Origin: Psococerastis gibbosa
Taxonomy: Eukaryota; Arthropoda; Insecta; Psocodea; Psocidae
Length of the DNA: 64,000 bases
Direction of reading: 5' to 3'
Assembly: GCA_963971405.1 (NCBI GenBank)
Contig: OZ020492.1
Span: 16,336,204-16,400,203 of the forward strand
Below the pieces are notes generated by a model that did no database searches, was not told the origin of the DNA, and saw only the letters and a program-made list of their open reading frames with translations. The translations under genes were made by a program, and so were the position numbers. This document shows positions 12,055 to 22,400 of this stretch, piece after piece (within the stretch, counting starts at the first letter, position 1; the number at the start of each line of letters is the position of its first letter).

Positions 12055-13222
12055 CATTAGGGATATTCACTGTGTTGGTAGAAAAGGGGGAAATGGGAAA
12101 ATAAAGAAATAACTCAGAGGATACCTCCGCCAAGCATAGAAATAGAAAAAATTACTTTGGTACCCCCAAAGTTTCATTGCTTTAGGCTATTAACTTATGA
12201 ACATCTGCTGTGATCACATCAAAAATGGTGTGGCACTGCATCAACCTCCTAATAAAGGTGTGTCGGGAAAACTCAGTCTCGCTGATTTGGGTCCCGGCGC
12301 ACTCGAACTTTGATGGGAATGAAAGAGCCGACGAGCTGGCTCGAAAAGGTGCAGAAACGCCATTCATTGGTGCAGAACCTAAGTACGGGATGGCTTATTG
12401 CCAGGCCCGTACTTCTGTACAAAAATGGGTGCAGAGAAAAACTGCAGAGGAATGGAAGAAAGTCCCGGAAAGCAGATTTGCTAAGAAAGTTATTCCGGGT
12501 CCTAGTAAAAAGCTCACCGATCAGCTTCTCTCTTTAAGTAGAGAGCAAGCTAGAAGGGTGGTTGGCACGCTTACGGGCCACGGCCACTTCAACAAACACA
12601 TGCATAAGGTTGGCGTGAAAAACGACAGTAGATGCAGACTGTGTGAAGTTGAAGAAGAAACAGCTGAACACATTCTCTTTGAATGTGAAGCGCTGGGACA
12701 AACTCGATACCAAACTCTTGGCCACCCTAGGTCTGAAGAGGAAACCATCCGATCTAATCCCATCACAAAAACACTAGAATTTATCAAAAAGACTGGTGTT
12801 ATAAGATGGGCGTAGACGGCAAACGTGGAAGCAAAATACCTTCTAGGTCGACGCTTATAGGAACTCAAACGAGTAGGCCCCACGAAGGAAAAAAAAAAAA
12901 AAAAAAAAAAAAACATCTGCTGTAGTCCACCTCTTGCCACATGTTTCCTTTTAATGTTTTTTATTAATTTCTGTCGCAGAGCCCATTTTTTAAATTAAAT
13001 AAAAATAAAAAGCAAAATTCAGAACCAAAATAACAACAAATATGGCCGTTTTACATTCCAAAATGGGGTTACCCGTAGGTTGGGTAAAGTGGGAATGTTA
13101 GGGATACAGGTTTCCATGTGGCATCATTTGTTCAATCGAAAAACTGGAGTTCTATTTTTCCACTTTCCCTCAGTATCCTATTTTCCCTTAGGGTAAACCC
13201 AACACAGTGAATACCCCTAATG
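12055..13222. mobile_element. Inverted-repeat element interrupted by a LINE
   Basis: A 24-base terminal inverted repeat (ATATTCACTGTGTTGG at 12,063-12,078; CCAACACAGTGAATACCCC at 13,199-13,217) brackets the segment. Outside the LINE at 12,212-12,912 the remaining sequence is about 450 bp and non-coding. It is probably a MITE of unknown superfamily. Its right end lies 37 bp from the donor of the 13,260-13,427 exon. Confidence 0.5.
12212..12912 (+). mobile_element. 5'-truncated LINE end (RNase H plus zinc knuckle), poly-A, TSD
   Basis: The frame encodes the last part of a LINE polyprotein. It begins inside an RNase H domain (WVPAHSNFDGNERADELA, with the catalytic Asp context GNERAD). It ends with a CCHC knuckle (CRLCEVEEETAEHILFEC), followed by a short C-terminus, a 3' UTR and about 25 A. 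The insertion is flanked by ACATCTGCTGT at 12,201-12,211 and 12,913-12,923, the usual mark of target-primed reverse transcription with 5' truncation. RNase H plus CCHC is typical of I/R1-like LINE groups. A nearly identical but shorter copy lies at 52,000-52,376. Confidence 0.85.
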
Positions 13223-13259
13223 CACTAGTTATGGCTATCCGTATTACTTAGATTCTCAC

Positions 13260-13427
13260 CAGAGAAAGTGGATGATAATCGTGAATCAGAGCGGAGTCGG
13301 CGTGGCTGCAAATCTTCCAGACTAAATCTGGAGTCACCACTGCTGCTCCCAGCGGCTGACAGAGGCCGCTCCATCGTAGTGGGGCTGGGCGGGAGGCGCA
13401 CGCTGCTCCATCGTGCGCTCCGGGGCA
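13260..13427 (-). CDS. RPH3A-like: Rabphilin-like gene, exon d (Ser/Arg-rich linker)
   Basis: The acceptor is TTCTTTTGCTTCTTAG and the donor CTG|GTGAGAAT. The length is 168 bases: 2 to complete a codon, 55 codons, then 1 left over. The entry phase matches the exit of the preceding exon (one base). The peptide is low-complexity (PPSPTTMERPLSAAGSSSG, then RRLRSDSRLSSTF). RxxS sites resemble the kinase sites in rabphilin's linker. Base composition is clearly GC-richer than the flanks. The next exon was not identified. Confidence 0.8.
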
Positions 13428-16400
13428 CTAAGAAGCAAAAGAATACTTTTACTGTCGTCCAATTTTTTGACAATTCAGTAAAGTGTCTTCCTAAAATTAG
13501 GAATCAGTTCTGAAAACTCATTTGACCTGCGGGCAACATTGTCAGTGGCAGTTCTAATATTGCGTCCTACTGGCTCAGTGGCAATTCAACTCAACGCAGT
13601 AGCTACTGAAGTGTCACTGAAAACGTTGACGAAACGTTTGAATAGTAGTCGACTTCGATGGCAAGGTGGTAGCGTGCTTGTACTAGTGCGAGTCTCTACA
13701 CGCCATGCTATCGGAGACGTGTTGTAACTCAAGACAGGTACTTGCCTACAGAGGCGACTAAAGAGGTGAATTGGATACATTCATTAAATTGTTTGTAACC
13801 TTAAAAAAAAAAAAAAAGTTCACGGCTTGTCTAAATAAATACAACTAGGCTTTCGTTCGCGGCTGGAGTCTTATATTGTCACAGCAGAATCCGGGCTGAG
13901 CCCTTTGGTAGCTAGCAGACTCATTCAGAATGACCACGGCCCATCAGGCTAGATTCTGTGGCATCATCTGCATCTATTATTGTTATTGTTGCAGAACTAT
14001 CTCAACACAGACAGTTTTTATACTTACATGGTTCCTCATCGTCAACGAAGGTGCATGCAGGAAGACCTCTGGTAAACCATGCTCCCGACTTCATCCACAA
14101 TTCCCTGGTATCATAGCAAATCTTGCACAATTCTTCACGACGATTGGACTTAGCCGCAGGTGTCGAACCGCATTTACTGCAGAATCGCTAAAGCATTAAA
14201 TTTATGGCATTATTAAAGGAAAATATTTCTAGCTCCTACAATTAACCGGTTATGCAATCTGTCAGTAGTGTAGTTTGGGGAAGACAAACAGCTGTCACAA
14301 TATTTATGTCCTTGCTCCTATGGAATTTTTCGTCTAAATGACACATCCGGTTTCTTTTTAAAAAAAATATTTAGAAATCTTTTCCTTTTCAAATGTACCT
14401 TGTCACAGGCTTCGCACCGGTAAGCTCTAACTCCAGAAAAGAACTTGAATGGTTCTCCGCAAAGAATGCAAGTGACAACCCCATCTCCAGATGATACCAT
14501 CTTCAGTCTCACCACAGATCGTACCAATGTCCTGAAAGAAAAATTAACAACTGGAATTGGAAGAACGAAACCAGGTGAATAACAAGAATACCTCAAGAAA
14601 CCGACCAGTCAGAACATGTAGAGTTGTGGAACAGACTCCAACAGACTCCAACATTCACACCGGGTTCGAGTCCCCCACTGATTCGGAGGGCATTTAAATC
14701 AGGCGGTCCCGGGCCTTCCTAGTAGAGTGTAGGCTTCATAGCCCTAACTCCGCGAGGTTGGCTTAGTAATAGAACAATAAGTCAACATTTATTTTATTTA
14801 TTTAGGAACATTGTGGAGCTGTAAAGACTTTGAGTCTCATCGGTTGTTGGTTCGAGTTCCACTCTTTCTTCAATTTTTTCTCACACTTCGGATAGCTTGA
14901 CAGAGGAAGAGGGTCCAGACCCAGCAGACTCCCCTTGGCTACGCCACTGGATGTAAGACGTGCACTCTGAACGAGAATCCCTTTTGCTTTCCCATTTATT
15001 TAGTCTTCACTAATAATTCTAATAATAACTAATAATAAACGCCCCTCAGCAAACTCCTGACCTATACCTCCTCGCGGTGAGGGGCGGGCAACGTCAACAT
15101 TCAATGACGGCTAACACAGGCAGGTACCGAGTAGGGTTCGGTCAAAGACCCCCCGCCTAACTCCGTGGAGTTAGGGCATGGGCACCCTCTTGTCCATGGG
15201 AGACGAAGAGCTCCTTAAAGGCGGACGAACTGGATCCTGGCAACAGGTGACGGTCAACAGCATAGGATGCGGAAGGCAAGGGGAAACCACCGCATTATAG
15301 GCCCAAGTGGCATCCCAAGAACCAGCAACCATTTATAATTCGAGGCATCGAAGTCACATGTTGCTGCTAACCAGCCATCCGGCTGTGACTTGAAGAAGAA
15401 TAATAATTCGGGTAATTGAATCAATTTCTGAATAATAGTATAACCATAAATCTGCAGATATTATCTGATAACAAGCCATTTGCAGTGTAATTTCCCATGT
15501 CGTCGTTGATACTGCAAAATGTCGTATGTTCAAAAATGCGATTTACAACCTTACAGGTTAACAGACCATGGTGACCAAAAGAAATGAATGCCCCTTGTAG
15601 CAAACGGTCGGTTGTCAAGAGCCAATACGAAGGAGGCAATAAATAAATAAAGATGAATATATATAAATAAAATATAAGACACATTTTTTTTTTTTTGTTT
15701 CTGAAAAGTAACATTTTTTCACTTGCGGCATTTTGCAGTATCAGCGAGGATGTGCTGCTGTTGAATTTCACGGAAAGTGGATTTGATGGAAGGAAGCAGG
15801 GGCGTAATGAGGGGGCGGGGGTGGTCCACCCCAGACGTCTCATCACCTAGGCTGGAGGCTTCGCGAGGCTGGATGGCAGATTCCACTCCAATGGGCTACT
15901 AAAAATAATGCCATGGGACACTGTGATTCCATGGCGAGTGTAAATACGTGGCTTCATCGAGTTAAATGCTATTTTGGGTCAAATATGAGCCACCATAATT
16001 ATTTTACGTGTCCATGGGTTAAACGGCTTAAATATGCGGTAAGCGGTACCTAATAGGCCTGGGAATCAAGCCCTCAGGGGTTTCAAATGGCACATAGTCG
16101 GCCAACAAATAACAATAACTGGCCAATTATGGACATTGTTATAAAGGCAATTTTTTAATCTTTAATATGTTATTTTATTTTAACATATATAGGCCTATTT
16201 TTATTAATTATAAACCCTAAAGAAGCGAACATGTATACACAACACCCCGAGGCTCAACCTTTAGATTTACGATGTGTTAATAGCAAAAAATGTGTTATGT
16301 CCTTATTTATGTGTCGAACTAAAAAGGAAAAGATCGGGGCCCAAAAATTAATAAACAATTTTATCATCAATGCTGCTTTCCTTATAAGTCGCGAACCCGA

Positions 16401-19400
16401 ATGAACTAAGTCGTTTCGTTTACAAGTGCCGTTTATGGTAAAACCGACTGTCTGTAAACAAGGAAGCTCAGAGGTTTAAGGACAAGGTCACCAATTCTGC
16501 CGGTCGTGAACTTGCTCCCTTGTTTGGGTATATGACTCAGCACCTAACAAACTACTTGGCCATACAGTAGCCGGAGGGACGACAGCCTCTGAGACTTACA
16601 AATAGAGACATTTAAGTCCTGATGAATTTTTGTCAATCCCGGGATTACAGGATTTGATAACACCAATCCCGGGATCCCGAAACGGGTACCCCTAAAAAAG
16701 TCTTCCTTCACCTAAATGCAATTCAATGGTGAGAAGAAAATTGAAAAAATCATATTTTTGTTAAAAGTAAACGAAATTTTAAACTTCTTAAAACACTGGC
16801 ATTAAACTAACTTAGGTTGAAGAGATAACTTCCTCTTTATATTCGAACTTGGAGGATTTTGAAAAACTGGGCTTGGCGGGTTTCGAACCCACGAGCTACG
16901 CTTATCCGGGGCGTCGTCTTAACCGCTGCTTACCTGTCTAGAAATCCAAATCTTGTCAAAGGGCACATAAGTAGGCAGAGGATTTAGCAGACACTGTACG
17001 TCTTGTCGGGGATGTGGTCCAGCGGCTAGCGTACATTGTGGGTTCGAATCCCACCAAGTCCATTTTTCTAACTACCTTCTCTTCGTAGATTAAATTTATC
17101 AGCGTGTTGTTAAATTAAGACGCAGCGTTTTTTCCCAATAATGAATGAATGAATAATTATATTGAACACAAAACAATACAATTATAACTAAGCTGAATAA
17201 GGGACCTAGGCTCGTGTCTGTACTTGATTAAGTCATGCTTTCGCCTGTTTCATTGCGTTAATGGTAAGCTTGTCTAAGCTTGTTCATTATTGCTAGGAGC
17301 CTGTGTAGGTTGACATCGAGAACGTATCCCAGATTGTCAATGGCCAGAATTCATACGGAAACAGTACAAATTATTCCCGAATGGCGAATTCCATTGTATA
17401 GTTGGCATTGGACTTGGGACCTATGGGTCAGTATGGTCTATAAAAATTCCTTTAAGAAATTATGGACCTTATGGGCCACTATGGGCGGGCGCAGATAGAA
17501 AATCCCCAACGGGAAGGGGTATACTACTACTATCCATTTTTTATTAAAGTATTACTTTCTTGTGCAAAGGCTAATACAGTCCTCGAATTAAAATAAATAA
17601 ATAAATAAATAAATATTTACTTTTTTGTTCTATTACTAAGCCAACCTAGCGGAGTTAGGGCTATAAAGCCCTCTCTTACACTCAACTAGGAAGACCCTGG
17701 ACAGCCTGTATTAAATGCTCTCGAAGCCAGAAAATGCAGCAAGTGTGGGACTCGAACCAACAACCTGTCGGGTGAAAGTCGGAGTCTGTACTACTACTCT
17801 ACATCCCCCAAATTGACATAAGTTGAGAAGGCAACCTCCTCTGGACTAGGGCCTTAACTAAAGAAGGCTCAAAACCGGTTTAAAAAAAAATGTACTGCCA
17901 ATAGGAGCAAGAGAGCATAAATAAGTTCGCAGCTTTCTGGAATAAAAACTCAAACTTTTTATCCGACAGCCTTGTGTTGTATTCTTCCTATTGGATGAAA
18001 AAACCTTGTACAACTTAAAAGAAATAGTATCGCATCTAGAGGTGGGGCGTGACAGATATTTCCAGGAGCAACCGTGACCGGTGACAGTGACTCGACAGTC
18101 ACTGATACAAATACTGGTGATTTCTGTCACTGGAGTGACTGCTTTTGATCCTGCTATCTAAGTAATCTTGGTACATCTTGGTATGAGTAATCAAAAGTCA
18201 CTGTCACTTCTCTTACTTGACAGTGATTTATTCAAGTTACATAGACTTATTCGTTTCGCTTAACAATTAAAGTCGGTTATTCTTTTGTTTATACTTATGC
18301 TAAGAAATGTAAGAACTTAAGAAGTAGTAATATATATAAACTAAAAGCTAGCCAGTTATGGAGCAGTCACGGTGACAAGCCCTGAGCGAGTTACTTGCTC
18401 TTGCATGCGACTATCAGAGTATTAGAAACAAAGCTATTTAAAATATAGCCTAAATCGGTGACAGTGAGACAGTGACTCAAATCAGCAGTATTTTTTTTTT
18501 GGTAGGAACGGGTGGTTGCAGTGACCATCGTAGTCACGGTGATAACTCACACTGACAGAAGTAACGCCCCACCTCTAATCGCATCAGTAAACGAAAATTA
18601 GAGGTTATGGGAAAACTGGGCTTGGCGGGATTTGAAACCATGATCTACGCCTAACCGTGGCGTCGTCTCAACCGCTGGATCGGTTAGGTGTAGATTGTGG
18701 GTTCTAATCCCGCTACGTCCAGTTATTTTTATATCCTTATAACGTGGAGGTTACCCCTTCAACCAAAGTTAATTTAATGTCAGTGTTATATGTACCATAT
18801 AATACTGCATATATATTGTATATCGCATCAGTGTTAGCGAGCTTAGAAGGGCGCGGGCAATTTAAGTAGCATCTTCACACCACCACCACTGTAGAAGATA
18901 AATCATGCAGACACTGGGGAGAACAAGTAGTAGTCACATAGCCACTACTCTTCAGATGTCCAGTGTTGAGGAGGCTTTATTGGATTTACTATGAAGCACT
19001 TAAGTGGAAGGCGAACTTACGTTGACTTGGGCGTGGCTGGGCTAATGCGATACAGCTTTGTGATGTAGTGAAAAGAACTAATCAGTGTTCGATCCTATCC
19101 TCTGGACCTCTACCTGGTTACGTCTTTGGTCCCTCTTACGAATCATACCTAATAATGTAAGATACCGGTGCGAGTGATCCCGTACATTCATTCCTATTTA
19201 TCAATTAGTATATAGGTACCTCAATAGATAATTATAAGCAACTTTATGGGCAACTAATTAGTCCCATGCCTTAATTTCAGCTGGCCAGACCAGGGTTCGT
19301 GGGTACTGAGAGCTTGCGAATGCATCGGATAAGGGATCGTACGCCGTTCAGACCACAGGCCACACCATAACGATCGGCTTTACTTTGACAGAGACCGCCA

Positions 19401-22400
19401 ACTGGCGGATCCCTTAATCCCTGTTCCCTAATGCATTGCGTTTCGGCTTTTGTTGCGTCCACACTACGAAAAAGCATTGCGGCTTTGCTGAAATACAATG
19501 CGTTAATGCAGTCTGGACGCAGGTTTATGATTTTTTTTTTAATTCCACCCACTTTAAAATGAACTAACTCAGTATCCCACAAATTAGTGATAAGAATACA
19601 AAATCACATACAATACATAGGTAGGTAATGAGATAGTGGGCTTCCCCTAATAAAACCATTTGGTTGAGCATTAGGGGAATGACGTGAAACAAACATGTGT
19701 AACAGGAGGATTAATGAGCAGTATAGTTAAAATAACACTCTTGCTTATATTGTTATGTATACTGTTATGTCGGTAATGAGTAATACGTAATTTAAAATTA
19801 CAACACTATATTTTTGGTCTGTATACATCTTCTGAACAAACGTCAACACGACATGGCGTCGTCTCCTGCCACTCCCATCGTGGTACCAATCATTTGGCGC
19901 CATAACACTTCCCCCCTTAAAAAGTATTTGAAAAACCAACGTTCTAGTAGTTAAACTTCGTCTCTAAACCGAGCCGGTGTCCGCACCTCCCTCCCTGACC
20001 TTGTGGTTTGCTGATTTGTTTCCAGCTCCTCTTCCTCTTCGTTGTTCCCATCCTCCCAGGTCATCTGTGGACTATTGGGCACCAACTCGGGTTCCTCTGT
20101 TCTCGGCTCTGCGTCTGAAATACCCCTTGTGTTCGTAATATCCTCCCTGTCGCCTGTGTCAGAACTCTCTTCCTCTGTAGTATCCCTGCGTCGTATCTGG
20201 TCGACGTGTCTCACTCCGCTATGTCCCACCGTGAACCTCACTACATAAACATACTCCCCCTTTTTCTCTGCAATGGCACCTGCTAACCACTTATCGCCGA
20301 CTTCTCTCAAGTTTATTGCGAACACCTTGTCACCAACCCTGAACTGTCTTTTCGGTCCTGATATCTGTTTTCTGTCGTCTTTTGCTGTCAATGGATGAAA
20401 CGCTGATAACGCTGTCCGCAATTTTCTTTTGAACATCAGCTCCGCCGGCGATTTCCCCGTTTGTGCAGATGGTGTTGTGTGTTGTTTAAATAACATCCTT
20501 GCCAATCTCGTATCTATGTCTCCTTGTTGCAAGAGCTGTAGGTTTCGTTTTGTTACTTGTACCATTCTTTCGGCTTGTCCATTTGAAGATGGATGTCCCG
20601 GAGGTACTGCGATGCCCTGAATCCCGTTTAGTTCATACCACTTCTTTATCTCTTCCGACACGAATTGTGTACCATTATCGGATACCACTGTAATGGGAAG
20701 ACCAAACGTAGCAAAAATGGTCCGCAATTTTGAGATGACTTCCGCCGACGTAATGTTTTTTAATCTCTTCACTTCTAACCACTTACTGTAGCTGTCTACT
20801 ATCACTAAAAAATAGTTTCCACCATAGCAAGGTCCTGCCATATCCACGTGTATCCTTTGCCAAGCTTCATCGTTAGGCTCCCATGATCCAGTCTTCTCTT
20901 TTCCTGGCAGATTCCTAGTCTGTTGACAAATCTCGCACGTTCTCACCATTTCTTCAATATTACTGTCCATCCCCGGCCACCAAACATAGCTGCGCGCAGT
21001 GGCTTTCATTGCCACCATTCCTGGATGGTTTTGATGTAGTAACTGTAAGACTTGCTCTCGTAGCACTGTTGGGATCACCACCCTACTTCCCCAAAGAATG
21101 CACTCCCTGTGTATGGATAACTCTGGATGCCTCCTGGCGTACGGCATCAATGCCGAATTCGTTTCTTCCCCATTGGGCCAACCGTTTTGAAGACGAAAAA
21201 ACACCTGACGTAACGTAGAATCCATCGCCGTCTTCTCTGCAATCTCGGCTGTTTTGACTGGTGTGTTGGTAAATCCCTCGATCATTAATACCTCCAACGG
21301 TGCCGGTGGCTCAGCAGTCTTCTCTGTTAGCGGCAAACGACTTAGACTGTCAGCGTTTCTATTTGTCGACCCTGCACGGTACTCTATTATGTAACTGTAG
21401 TTGGAAAGTAACAAGCACCATCTTAGCATGCGCGGTGACACAAAACTTGGTATAGTTTTGTTTGGATTAAACAATCCCACTAATGGTTTGTGATCCGTTG
21501 TGATTTTAAAATTTCTCCCATAAATATAGTTGTGAAAATGTTTCACTGCGAATATAATCGCTAATCCTTCTTTATCCAAGACCGCATATTTTTCCTCAGT
21601 CTTGCTTAGAGTTGAGGACGCGAACGCGATGGGTTTTTCGGTCCCATCTGGTAATACATTTGCTAGTACCGCCCCTAGTCCGTACGCTGACGCATCACAT
21701 GATACCACTAAAGGCAAATCGGGGTCGTAATGCGCAATAACGGCGTCCGATGTCAGTAGTTCTTTAGCTTTCTCAAATGCCTCTGAGTGTTTATTTGTCC
21801 ATTTATATTCACCTTTGCCACTCGCTAAATCATATAACGGTTTCACCACTGATGCTCTGTTTTTTAAAAAACAATCATAAAATGTTAAAAGTCCTATAAA
21901 CGATAAAAGTTCAGTTTTGTTCTGTGGCTGTCTTGTTTCACGGACTGCTCTAACTTTTTCAGCAGTGGGATGCCAACCCTCCTTACCTACAATAAACCCC
22001 AAGCACATAATGCTGTCTTGGCCAAAAACACATTTGTCTTTGTTAACTTTAAGGCCACCGTCTTTCAGTCTCAGAAACACTTCTCTCAATCTTTCGTTGT
22101 GTTCTTGTTCATCACGTCCACACAGAATTATGTCGTCCAGATACGCCTGAACCCCTGGTATCCCATTTAACAAATTGTCCATGTGCTTTTGGAAAATCAT
22201 TGGGCAACTGGATACTACAAACTGCAATCTGTTCACTTTGTAGAGCCCTTTAGTCGTATTCATCGTAAGTACCTCAGCTGTCTTATCATCAACTGTCAAC
22301 TGTTGGTAGGCCTGTGCTAAATCAATTTTCGAGAATATTTTTCCCCCAGTAAAACTGGCCCTCATCTCTGCCAATGTTGGTAAAGGGTATGCCGCCGGTT

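Noticed and set aside
18901..19260. tRNA-like GTGTTCGATCC near 19,085
   Set aside because: No A-box at proper spacing and no stem pairing.
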